Positions 1-5,494 of a stretch of 23,921 nucleotides of DNA are shown piece after piece. The stretch is from an uncultured Clostridia bacterium (GTDB taxonomy: Bacteria > Bacillota > Clostridia > Oscillospirales > Oscillospiraceae). The stretch is from contig CAMOLY010000001.1 in the NCBI GenBank assembly GCA_946619065.1, positions 1 through 23,921 of the forward strand, written 5' to 3'. A program made the translations under genes and the position numbers. The notes beneath the pieces are model-generated. The model had not been told where the DNA came from, made no database searches, and saw only the letters and a program-made list of their open reading frames with translations. The number at the start of each line of letters is the position of its first letter. The stretch's first letter is position 1.

Positions 1-7
1 AGAAGCG

Positions 8-51
8 AACAAAAGGCCCGAAAACCCTTGAATTTACAAGGATTTTCGGGC
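8..51 (-). terminator. Rho-independent terminator behind tRNA-Tyr
   Basis: Read on the minus strand, positions 51-37 and 30-16 form a 15-bp stem with one G.U wobble and a 6-base loop. CTTTTGTT follows at 15-8. It directly follows the CCA end of the tRNA-Tyr fragment, so it is the natural terminator of that tRNA. It may belong to the host chromosome left of the prophage or have travelled with the attachment site. Confidence 0.8.
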
Positions 52-53
52 TT

Positions 54-110
54 TGGTGGGGGAAGGTGGATTCGAACCACCGAAGGCGGTGCCAGCAGAT
101 TTACAGTCTG
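54..110 (-). tRNA. tRNA-Tyr (GTA) 3' half, truncated
   Basis: On the minus strand this reads as anticodon arm (CAGA, loop CTGTAAA, TCTG), long variable arm, T arm with GGTTCGAATCC, acceptor strand and CCA at 56-54. The anticodon GTA lies at 104-102. Base 27 (position 111) no longer pairs with base 43, and no D arm or 5' acceptor strand follows. The tRNA is therefore only its 3' half and is not functional alone. The long variable arm and GTA anticodon identify tRNA-Tyr. Confidence 0.85.
54..110. other. Prophage attachment site (attL-like) in tRNA-Tyr
   Basis: The tRNA identity ends in the anticodon stem, and the integrase gene ends only about 50 bp away. This is the usual layout where a tyrosine recombinase inserts a phage in the 3' half of a tRNA gene. 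The reconstituted tRNA-Tyr should lie at the other prophage end, outside the window. The exact crossover cannot be placed without the second copy. GCCATCA occurs twice just beyond (147-153 and 158-164) and could be a recombinase-binding element; this is only a guess. Confidence 0.7.
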
Positions 111-162
111 TAAAAAACTATGGATTATCAAGTAAAATCTGTATCTGCCATCAAAAACGCCA

Positions 163-1305
163 TCAGACTGCTGGTTTTTCCTTCTTTTGCTTGACCGGAA
201 TGATCCCGGCCTTCTTATTCATGCCCTTATCGAAACGCCCGACGCTTTTTTTGAGTTGCTTTGCACGGAGATCTGTGTAGATCTCCCGGGTGATCTCTAC
301 TCTGCTGTGGCCAAGGATCCGTTGAGCTGTCAGCTCGTCAACGCCCAGCTCGAAGAACAGAGTTGCAGTCCCATGCCGGAGGTTATGGGCCGTGATAGCC
401 GGCTTGCCCTCCGGATCCAGGAGGCCCACAGCCTCACAATACCGCTGCCAGGCGCCGTCATAGGCTCTGTCGGGCATCAGGCCGCCGCCGGATCCTCCGC
501 GATTACTTGGAGGTGCCGGGAATAGCAGCGTGCTCTTTGTGTCCTTCCTGGCGGCCTGTAGTGCGTCGTGGAGGATCCCGATGATCGGGACGTCACGGGT
601 GCCAGCGTCGGTTTTCGGCGCCTTGTACCTCGGAGAGCTGCCATTCGAATAATCCAAGCTCTTCGTGATATGGATCATGTTCTCTTCGAGATCTACGTCG
701 GACCAGCTAAGCGCCAGCGCCTCCGATTTGCGGAGGCCGGTGCAGAGAAGCAGGAAGGCAAAGAGCCCAAAAGGCGCATCCAGGCCGCCCAGGATGATCT
801 GCATCTGCTCATCGGTGGGCGCCGACCGCTTCCCTCGGTGCAGTCCCTTCGGGAGTTTCACGGAGCTGACCGGATTATACTTTGCTACACCCTGTATCAC
901 AGCGTGATCGAAGATTCCACGCCAGATGGAGCGCCTGGCATTGACCACAGATGCGCTCAGACCGCGAGCTTTAGCCCTGGCGAGATCTGCGGCTATGTCT
1001 GCGGCCTCTACCTGTCCAAAGGGAATGTCTCCGTATTCGTCCAGGAGCTGCTCATAGTGGGGCTTGTAATTCTTCCAGGTCCTGGTCTCGATTTCTTCAC
1101 GGTGCTGGGCCTCCCAGCTGCCGGCGACGGCCCGGAAGGTGATAACCGGAGCTGGCTGTGATTCCTTATCCAGAATCTTCCGGTGGAGCTGCTCCGGATC
1201 CCGGTCGCAGATTGCGTGGCGCCTGCCTTCTGCATCACGGTAATAGCCTTGATACCGGCCGTCAGATCTCAGCGTGTACAGATCCGCATATTTGCTTTTT
1301 CTCAT
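163..1305 (-). CDS. int: Tyrosine recombinase, phage integrase
   Basis: This 380-aa enzyme should insert and excise the phage by site-specific recombination at the tRNA-Tyr site. It has an N-terminal arm-binding segment, a core-binding SAM-like domain (about 55-145) and a C-terminal catalytic domain. Expected catalytic residues are visible: R192 in TGLRKSE, K231 or a nearby Lys in the hairpin, H307-x-x-R310 in HNLRHG, H333 in LGHS and nucleophile Y343 in IYTDL. The ATG at 1305 is chosen over one five codons upstream because AGGAGG (1310-1315) is ideally spaced for it. It is transcribed leftward toward the attachment site, downstream of the repressor and zinc-repeat genes. Its length is normal for Firmicute phage integrases. 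Confidence 0.96.
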   Translation of the reverse strand: MRKSKYADLYTLRSDGRYQGYYRDAEGRRHAICDRDPEQLHRKILDKESQPAPVITFRAVAGSWEAQHREEIETRTWKNYKPHYEQLLDEYGDIPFGQVEAADIAADLARAKARGLSASVVNARRSIWRGIFDHAVIQGVAKYNPVSSVKLPKGLHRGKRSAPTDEQMQIILGGLDAPFGLFAFLLLCTGLRKSEALALSWSDVDLEENMIHITKSLDYSNGSSPRYKAPKTDAGTRDVPIIGILHDALQAARKDTKSTLLFPAPPSNRGGSGGGLMPDRAYDGAWQRYCEAVGLLDPEGKPAITAHNLRHGTATLFFELGVDELTAQRILGHSRVEITREIYTDLRAKQLKKSVGRFDKGMNKKAGIIPVKQKKEKPAV

Positions 1306-1390
1306 GATTCCTCCTTGCATTCGGCGGAGAAATCTGCTATCATAAAAGGGCAGACTTCTCCTGCTATTCCTTTCAGTGGGTTTTCTGCGT

Positions 1391-1434
1391 GCCCGTCTCC
1401 GGCTGGTTCCCGGGGGCGGGCGTTTTTGTTTTAT
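1391..1434 (+). terminator. Rightward terminator between integrase and zinc-repeat gene
   Basis: GCCCGTCTCCGG (1391-1402) can pair with CCGGGGGCGGGC (1410-1421), using two G.U pairs that exist only in plus-strand RNA. TTTTTGTTTT follows. No plus-strand gene ends here, so it may stop antisense transcription entering the leftward lysogeny operon. The rest of the 1306-1466 gap holds a weak TATGAT-like -10 for the integrase on the minus strand without a convincing -35. Confidence 0.6.
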
Positions 1435-1466
1435 CGCAATGACGGGGGGTCAGAGGGTCCGGCAAT

Positions 1467-2552
1467 TTAATCAAACTCGCTTTTATTGACCGGGGTTTCC
1501 TGGAAGTTGCCGTCGGTCACCGAATACAACGTATAGGTATAAGTGTACCTACTAAAATCCCGCAATTCATTATCCTTGGAATAGGTCGTGGAGTCACCAA
1601 AGTAGTATTTCGGGCCGTACCAATCTGTTCCATGCGCAAAGTACACCCTATATTTTCCGGCAGGCACAGACACCGTTGTTGTTTTGTATGCACGGGCAAA
1701 GAAAGAAAACACAGTTTTTCCCTTGGCGTTTTTTAATTTGACATACACGGATTTGCTTGAGGCTATGATTGTTAACTCTGACGGGCAATCAAGATCTGAA
1801 CCTGTATAGACCTGTCCCGATTTGGGCGTCTTCATTGGCTGCTTTTCGCCGCAGCGACTGCAGATGCTTGGAGTGGTTAAGGTCTCTTTGCTCCAATTGT
1901 GACCGGGCGCTTTGCCTTCGACCTTGCCGCAGACGCTGCAGGTCTTGGCTTTTGTGCAAGTGGCGGCGCTCCAAGAGTGTCCGTTGGGGGAGCCTTCCTT
2001 TGTACCGCAAACAATGCAGTACTTCGGCTTTTCGCAAGAGGCAAGCATCCAAGTATGTTCGATGGGAGAGCCTTTTGTTGCACCGCAAATGCTGCAGGTT
2101 ATTGGCGCTGTACAAGTTGCCGATTGCCAGGAGTGACCATTGGGGGATCCCTTGGTTTTGCCGCAACCGGTACAGGTTATCGGCTTATCGCATGTTGCAT
2201 CAGCCCATGTATGAACATGCCTGTTTACCCATAAAAGGATACCGATCCCGATTAACGCAGCAATTCCAAGCGCAATTGACAAGCCAATGATTCTCTTTTT
2301 CTTCTGCTGCGGCGAGATTTGTTTGATTTCAGGCTGGGGTGATTCTTCCTTCTCGCTTGGAGAGACAGGAACGCTGCTGGCATACGGGTATATTTCGTCA
2401 TTGAGAAAAACGAAATCACTGTGACAATTCGGACAGGTAACCATGATCGGATTACTGCTCGACTCGCCGCTTGCGGAAAAAACAATTCGTTTTCCGCAGC
2501 CAGGACAATCACGCACCACCAAGCGCGGATTCAGTTTGCTATCTTCATCCAT
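1467..2552 (-). CDS. Membrane-anchored zinc-ribbon repeat protein
   Basis: The function of this 361-aa protein is unknown. The N-terminus is a zinc ribbon (C16, C19, C40, C43), then an acidic/polar linker, one membrane helix (about 87-109, with KKKR on the N side), then five repeats of about 26 residues with pattern HxW-x4-C-x5-C-x2-C (about 112-236). The fifth repeat lacks its first Cys. A C-terminal beta-rich domain rich in Tyr (about 245-361) follows. The KKKR before the helix suggests the zinc ribbon is cytoplasmic and the repeats are outside. AGGAGG precedes the ATG. It lies between repressor and integrase, where phages often carry lysogenic conversion genes, so superinfection exclusion or a host-surface role is possible but unproven. 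It is an apparently complete gene. Confidence 0.85.
   Translation of the reverse strand: MDEDSKLNPRLVVRDCPGCGKRIVFSASGESSSNPIMVTCPNCHSDFVFLNDEIYPYASSVPVSPSEKEESPQPEIKQISPQQKKKRIIGLSIALGIAALIGIGILLWVNRHVHTWADATCDKPITCTGCGKTKGSPNGHSWQSATCTAPITCSICGATKGSPIEHTWMLASCEKPKYCIVCGTKEGSPNGHSWSAATCTKAKTCSVCGKVEGKAPGHNWSKETLTTPSICSRCGEKQPMKTPKSGQVYTGSDLDCPSELTIIASSKSVYVKLKNAKGKTVFSFFARAYKTTTVSVPAGKYRVYFAHGTDWYGPKYYFGDSTTYSKDNELRDFSRYTYTYTLYSVTDGNFQETPVNKSEFD
1845..2219 (-). repeat. Five coding repeats of a Cys3-His zinc motif
   Basis: Five tandem units of about 78 bp encode residues about 112-236 of the membrane-anchored protein. Each unit carries HxW, a Cys in an ATC context, and CxxCG, with GSPNGH-like linkers. 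Units are diverged at DNA level, so the array is old rather than a recent slippage product. Three Cys and one His per unit would suffice for one zinc each, except for the last unit. Confidence 0.8.
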
Positions 2553-2598
2553 AATGAAACCTCCTATTTGGCTGTATCATCGGCGCGGACAATAGGCT

Positions 2599-3522
2599 TC
2601 AGGGGTTTATTGAAAAAGGGTTTGGCGGCAGGGTGCTGGTGAAGGCGACGGCTTTCCCGAGAATACGAACATCTTCCAACTCCAAATCACGGAAGTAAAA
2701 AGAAGGCACATCATCATTCGCTGGCTTAAGAATTAGTTGATCGTCAGAGAAATAATATCGTTTCAATGTGGCTTCATCGCCGATCAAAACGGCGGCAATT
2801 TCTCCATTTTCTACAGTGGGTTGCTGTCGAATGTATACAATGTCACCATCACAGATTCTCGCCTTGATCATGCTATTTCCTTTGCATCGAAGTGCAAAAT
2901 CTGCACGAACTCCGTCAGGCAGCGGTACCATGGCCTCTGTATTCTCTTCTGCAAGGATCGGAGAGCCGCAGGCAATGGTGCCGACCAACGGCACCAAAGC
3001 ATAGCGGGAGCTTCGAATCGCAATCATCGGATGCTCAGATCCATGTCTATAAGCATTAATCTCATCATCAGGGAACAGCTCTTCCGGACGAAGGGAAAAC
3101 ACGGACAAGAAGCGGTCGACAACTGCCCTTTGAGGGATCAAATTGAAATTGATCCAATTCATGATTACATCTTCAGAGATATTCAAATGATTGCACAAAG
3201 CATTCAGGTCAAGATTTGAATTTGAAAAGAGGGCGTCTACCCGCTGGCCAGACTGCATATCTGGGTGTTCGCGAAGCTCGACAAACAGCCCATCCCTTGC
3301 CCTGCGAAGCTCTTCATCATCCATCTCCCAGCCGAGAAGATACGCAGCCCGGACATCCAAAGCAGCCGCGATTTTTTCAAGGCGATCTATTGGAATATTT
3401 GTTACGATCCCTCTTTCATATTTGAAAATCGTTTGCTTTGTTGTATTTGTCAAGCGTCCGAGTTCTTCTTGAGTCATGTTTCGAAGTTCTCGGATCTTTT
3501 GGATCCGTTGACCCATTGTCAT
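2599..3522 (-). CDS. Phage repressor, HTH plus S24 autoprotease
   Basis: This 307-aa CI/LexA-type repressor should keep the prophage silent and self-cleave on DNA damage. The N-terminal XRE helix-turn-helix spans about 3-62 (MTQEELGRLTNTTKQTIFKYE). A second HTH-like segment (about 93-150; LDLNALCNHLNISEDVIMNW) precedes the C-terminal S24 domain. There, the Cys-Gly at 185-186 matches the cleavage position, S217 (GNSM) is the nucleophile and K254 (ATLKRYY) the general base. The ATG at 3522 sits 8 nt from AGGAGG; the in-frame GTG at 3531 overlaps that site and is rejected. It is transcribed from a consensus promoter embedded in operator palindromes, so it should regulate itself. Confidence 0.94.
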   Translation of the reverse strand: MTMGQRIQKIRELRNMTQEELGRLTNTTKQTIFKYERGIVTNIPIDRLEKIAAALDVRAAYLLGWEMDDEELRRARDGLFVELREHPDMQSGQRVDALFSNSNLDLNALCNHLNISEDVIMNWINFNLIPQRAVVDRFLSVFSLRPEELFPDDEINAYRHGSEHPMIAIRSSRYALVPLVGTIACGSPILAEENTEAMVPLPDGVRADFALRCKGNSMIKARICDGDIVYIRQQPTVENGEIAAVLIGDEATLKRYYFSDDQLILKPANDDVPSFYFRDLELEDVRILGKAVAFTSTLPPNPFSINP

Positions 3523-3553
3523 TATAGTCACCTCCTACGTTATTGCTGTCTTC

Positions 3554-3582
3554 ATTATAGTGACATATTTGACGCTTGTCAA
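3554..3582 (-). promoter_or_regulatory. Leftward promoter of the repressor operon
   Basis: The minus strand reads TTGACA (3582-3577), a 17-base spacer, then TATAAT (3559-3554): a perfect sigma-70-type promoter about 30 bp upstream of the repressor ATG. Its -35 lies inside the palindrome at 3575-3583, so a bound repressor or Cro protein would block it. It probably drives the repressor and the zinc-repeat gene. Confidence 0.85.
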
Positions 3583-3644
3583 GAAAAAAATAACTTGACA
3601 AGTTCCAAAAGATGTGCTATCCTCGAAGTAACTTAATAAGTTAC
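3575..3644. promoter_or_regulatory. Operator array of the lysis-lysogeny switch
   Basis: Three perfect odd-length palindromes are present: CTTGTCAAG (3575-3583), AACTTGACAAGTT (3592-3604) and GTAACTTAATAAGTTAC (3628-3644). Their centres are 3579, 3598 and 3636, so spacings are 19 and 38 bp. The first covers the leftward -35, the second the rightward -35, and the third lies between the rightward -10 and the Cro-like ribosome site. The first two share CTTGNCAAG, and all share a CTT-x-AAG-like core. Confidence 0.75.
3595..3623 (+). promoter_or_regulatory. Rightward early promoter
   Basis: TTGACA (3595-3600), a 17-base spacer, then TATCCT (3618-3623), with TGC directly before it as an extended -10. 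The -35 lies within the perfect 13-bp palindrome at 3592-3604. It should start the early lytic transcript beginning with the Cro-like gene. Confidence 0.78.
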
Positions 3645-3657
3645 GGAGGTGATGAGT

Positions 3658-3855
3658 ATGAACGTCCCGAGACTTAGAGGCATTATCGCAGAACGTGGTC
3701 TGACCCAGGCAAAGGTCGCAAAGAGCATCGGAATCAGCGAAAGATCCTTTTATCGAAAGATGAAAAACGGAGTATTCGGCACCGACGAGGCACAAAAAAT
3801 GATCGCTCTGCTGAATATCCAGAATCCAGCGGATATTTTTTTAACCAAAAAGTAA
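3658..3855 (+). CDS. Cro-like HTH regulator
   Basis: This 65-aa protein is little more than one helix-turn-helix domain (LTQAKVAKSIGISERSFYRKMKNG, about residues 15-38). As the first gene rightward of the operator array and divergent from the repressor, it is the likely Cro, competing for the same palindromes. GGAGG (3645-3649) is 8 nt from the ATG at 3658; the GTG at 3649 and ATG at 3652 are too close to it. It ends at TAA (3853-3855), inside a further inverted repeat. Confidence 0.88.
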   Translation: MNVPRLRGIIAERGLTQAKVAKSIGISERSFYRKMKNGVFGTDEAQKMIALLNIQNPADIFLTKK

Positions 3856-3869
3856 CGCCACAAGTTACT
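3851..3869. repeat. Operator-like inverted repeat after the Cro-like gene
   Basis: AGTAAC, 7 bases, GTTACT. The arms match the outer arms (GTAAC/GTTAC) of the third operator palindrome at 3628-3644, but the centre differs. It could be an auxiliary operator or a chance inverted repeat. There is no T-run, so it is not a simple terminator. Confidence 0.4.
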
Positions 3870-3881
3870 GTACAGCAAGGT

Positions 3882-3898
3882 GGCGCTCACTGTGCGCC
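3882..3898. repeat. Palindrome GGCGC-N7-GCGCC (copy 1)
   Basis: A 17-bp palindromic segment matches 15 of 17 bases of GGCGCACAATGTGCGCC found inside the Rad50-like gene (5768-5784). Downstream to the next gene, the gap ends in a CACCCCTACA stretch resembling the tails of the other dispersed repeats. Confidence 0.55.
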
Positions 3899-3977
3899 GC
3901 TACAGGCGGGCGGCAAATGATACCCGAAGGGCACACAGCCACCCCTACAATGAAAAACCACTGAAAGGAGTTTCGAT

Positions 3978-4184
3978 ATGGCAAGAGAAAAACCTGATTA
4001 TCGGGCGACCATGGAGCAGCTGAACGGGCTGTTTCCGGGGCGCGAGCTGCTCACGATGGAAGAAGTAAAAACTGTCACCGGGTACCGGACCGCGTTCAGC
4101 ATCAGAAAGCACTTTCCCAGCGTCTGTGGAGGGCGCTATAACAAGACCACCGTGGCCAGGATCCTGGCGGGAGGCTCAACATGA
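3978..4184 (+). CDS. Small HTH DNA-binding protein, excisionase-like
   Basis: This 68-aa protein has a predicted winged or MerR/AlpA-like helix-turn-helix (LLTMEEVKTVTGYRTAFSIRKHF, then NKTTVARIL). It is preceded by AAAGGAG at good spacing. Its size, its early position and the presence of an integrase make an excisionase or an early transcription regulator plausible. The sequence does not decide between them. Its TGA overlaps the next ATG (ATGA), indicating translational coupling. Confidence 0.75.
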   Translation: MAREKPDYRATMEQLNGLFPGRELLTMEEVKTVTGYRTAFSIRKHFPSVCGGRYNKTTVARILAGGST

Positions 4185-4390
4185 TTAAGGAGATGGTTTT
4201 ATCGGTTTTGTTCGCCACGCCGCTGGGGCTGGCAATGGTGGCCGGGATCCTCTGGCTGTTCCGGTACGGCTGGCGGGCGCTGCGGGCCGCTGTGCGGGAA
4301 CGCAGCCGAAGGACGGGGGCTTACCCCTCCACCGCTTCGCGGTCCCCCTCCCCTTGGCAGGGGAGGTCAGGACGGAGGACGCGGGGATGA
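4181..4390 (+). CDS. Small membrane protein with repeat-derived tail
   Basis: This 69-aa protein has one strongly hydrophobic segment (about residues 4-27), then a basic cytoplasmic stretch. From about residue 45 on, the protein is encoded by a family B dispersed repeat (GAYPSTASRSPSPWQG...), so the native C-terminus has been replaced or extended by the repeat. The start overlaps the upstream stop as ATGA. Its function is unknown; small phage membrane proteins can modify host physiology or superinfection, but nothing specific is visible. Confidence 0.6.
   Translation: MIKEMVLSVLFATPLGLAMVAGILWLFRYGWRALRAAVRERSRRTGAYPSTASRSPSPWQGRSGRRTRG
4313..4378 (+). repeat. Family B dispersed repeat (copy 1)
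   Basis: It contains the small hairpin CCGCTTCGCGG and the larger one CCTCCCCT-tggc-AGGGGAGG. Over its first 62 bases it differs from the copy at 16570 by one base (t/g after the second hairpin). It forms the 3' end of the small membrane gene, and its last bases (GGAGG) act as ribosome site for the next gene. Confidence 0.9.
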
Positions 4391-4563
4391 AGCACGGGAA
4401 ACGGCCAACGCGGGAACAGAAGAAGCTGCTCCGGAAATGGGGAGCGGTGCCGGAAAACTGGCTGATCGAGCGGGATACGCCCACCGAGATGGTGATCATC
4501 CACCGGATCAGCGAAAGAACCAAGACAATCAGGAAGGGGGACAAAGATAATGAAAGACAATAG
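4387..4563 (+). CDS. DUF6906-like small phage protein
   Basis: This 58-aa basic protein (MKHGKRPTREQKKLL...ENWLIERDTPTEMVIIHR...KTIRKG) matches, from memory, the pattern of the DUF6906 family common in Firmicute phages; its function is unknown. The ATG at 4387 is chosen over an in-frame ATG at 4354, because GGAGG (4374-4378) is 8 nt upstream and the family begins at MKHGK. The ribosome site is supplied by the end of the family B repeat. Its end overlaps the next gene by 14 bp. Confidence 0.8.
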   Translation: MKHGKRPTREQKKLLRKWGAVPENWLIERDTPTEMVIIHRISERTKTIRKGDKDNERQ

Positions 4564-5035
4564 AGAATTCGGATGGATCGTAGATCTGGTACGATCCGGA
4601 AGAGACGTCGAGGACGGGAAGCTGTTGGACGCATGGAATTACGCAGCGGACGGAGTCAACGAGATGTACCGTCTCTGCAAGAGCCTGCTGGAGGGATTCC
4701 GGGAGCAGGCCAGGGTGATGCGGAAGATGGACGCGCTGATCGGCGAGAAGGACCGGCAGCTCAGCGAGAAGAACCTGCTCATATGGAAGCTGAACCGGAA
4801 GCTGCAGGATGGGACGGTCCGGGCCGAAGATCGGGGGACCACCTCATCCGGTCCTTCGGACCACCTTCCCCTCAAGGGGAAGGCTTTCGACGAAGGACGA
4901 GAGACGAGGGACGAGGACGCGAGGGATATGTCCGCTGTGGTCAGCGGCCACTACGGGACGGCGAAAGACGCTATGTGTCCATCTTTCTCGGAACCGGAGG
5001 ACGAGGGAACAGTCCCTGCGGAGGGGGCGGAATGA
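4550..5035 (+). CDS. Coiled-coil protein with palindromic repeats in its C-terminus
   Basis: This 161-aa protein has a helical, charged first part (about 1-95, heptad-like from about 50 to 92: REQARVMRKMDALIGEKDRQL) that suggests a coiled coil. From about residue 97 the sequence is low in complexity and repeat-derived: family A encodes TTSSGPSDHLPLKGKAF, purine-rich GAC-repeats follow, and family C encodes MSAVVSGHYG. The last 25 residues may be the old C-terminus. GGGGG precedes the ATG, and the stop overlaps the next start (ATGA). Function unknown. Confidence 0.7.
   Translation: MKDNREFGWIVDLVRSGRDVEDGKLLDAWNYAADGVNEMYRLCKSLLEGFREQARVMRKMDALIGEKDRQLSEKNLLIWKLNRKLQDGTVRAEDRGTTSSGPSDHLPLKGKAFDEGRETRDEDARDMSAVVSGHYGTAKDAMCPSFSEPEDEGTVPAEGAE
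4838..4887 (+). repeat. Family A palindromic element in a gene (copy 1)
   Basis: Two hairpins lie in order: GGTCC-ttc-GGACC and CCTTCCCCT-ca-AGGGGAAGG, framed by ACCACCTCATCC and CTTTC. The second copy (8817-8866) has GGCCC-tgc-GGGCC in the first hairpin, a paired change that keeps the stem. Read in frame it gives TTSSGPSDHLPLKGKAF. Confidence 0.9.
4928..4957 (+). repeat. Family C repeat (copy 1)
   Basis: ATG-TCCGCTG-tggt-CAGCGGCC-ACTACGGG. The 8-bp stem is damaged here by one mismatch (T for G) relative to the copies at 5428 and 16653. It lies in frame in the coiled-coil gene and encodes MSAVVSGHYG. Confidence 0.85.
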
Positions 5036-5217
5036 AGTGGTTCCGAATGAAGGGGCCGGGCGGGACGATCACCTGCAAGGGAAATTATGCCGGAGAAGCA
5101 ATCCGCGAAGCTTCCGAGCGCTGGGCTTGTGATCCGGAGACGATCGAGATCATCGGAGAGGATCCCTACTACGGAAGCGGAGAAAGGATTCCCGTTTCGG
5201 AGGAGGCAAGATGGTGA
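5032..5217 (+). CDS. Small unknown phage protein (61 aa)
   Basis: The ATG overlaps the previous TGA, and the gene runs to 5217. The product (MKWFRMKGPGGTITCKGN...EIIGEDPYYGSGERIPVSEEARW) has no motif I recognise. The ATGA coupling, the high-GC third positions and the 7-bp overlap with the next gene support it as real. It may be a small early phage protein acting on host functions, but this is not shown. Confidence 0.65.
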   Translation: MKWFRMKGPGGTITCKGNYAGEAIREASERWACDPETIEIIGEDPYYGSGERIPVSEEARW

Positions 5218-5375
5218 CAAAGATCCTGCCGACAGCATCAGACATCTGGGAGATCCGCAAGGGCGGAAAGGTTTGGGTCCGTTCGCCGGCTGCCAACTGC
5301 GGCTACGATGAGAAGACCCTGGCCGGCATGCGCAAGCGCGGGTACCGGCTTTACAAAAACGGGAAACCGGCATAA
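5211..5375 (+). CDS. Small basic unknown protein (54 aa)
   Basis: The ATG at 5211 has GGAGGAGG 6-9 nt upstream, and the frame stays open to TAA at 5373-5375. The product (MVTKILPTASDIWEIRKGGKVWVR...GYRLYKNGKPA) is basic with no recognised motif. It overlaps the gene before by 7 bp and is followed by a perfect hairpin. Its compact beta-like sequence would fit a small DNA- or protein-binding phage factor, but this is a guess. Confidence 0.65.
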   Translation: MVTKILPTASDIWEIRKGGKVWVRSPAANCGYDEKTLAGMRKRGYRLYKNGKPA

Positions 5376-5379
5376 AAGA

Positions 5380-5410
5380 GCCGCCTCCGATGAAGCAGAT
5401 CGGAGGCGGC
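5380..5410. terminator. 12-bp perfect hairpin between genes
   Basis: GCCGCCTCCGAT (5380-5391) and ATCGGAGGCGGC (5399-5410) form a perfect stem around a 7-base loop. Rightward there is no U-tract after it (GGAGGGGCC follows); leftward TCTTTTATG follows. It could be a terminator whose U-tract was displaced by the family C repeat just downstream, or an attenuator or processing site ahead of the Rad50-like gene. Confidence 0.5.
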
Positions 5411-5427
5411 GGAGGGGCCTTGCAAAC

Positions 5428-5457
5428 ATGGCCGCTGTGGTCAGCGGCCACCACGGG
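5428..5457 (+). repeat. Family C repeat (copy 2)
   Basis: ATGGCCGCTGTGGTCAGCGGCC then ACCACGGG. The 8-bp stem GGCCGCTG/CAGCGGCC with loop TGGT is perfect. It lies in the leader of the Rad50-like gene, upstream of its ribosome site. Confidence 0.85.
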
Positions 5458-5494
5458 CCGCCTCCACTATATCACAATCATGGAGGAATATCAA

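Noticed and set aside
53..280. Plus-strand ORF starting near the tRNA fragment
   Set aside because: It runs through the antisense of the tRNA-Tyr and the integrase end, and no ribosome site is present.
3658..4184. Toxin-antitoxin pair
   Set aside because: Both small proteins look like DNA-binding regulators, and the first sits exactly in the Cro position. No toxin fold is visible.
5390..5494. 35-residue N-terminal extension of the Rad50-like protein
   Set aside because: It would translate hairpin and family C repeat sequence without a ribosome site; GTG at 5495 has ideal GGAGG spacing and fits the family start.
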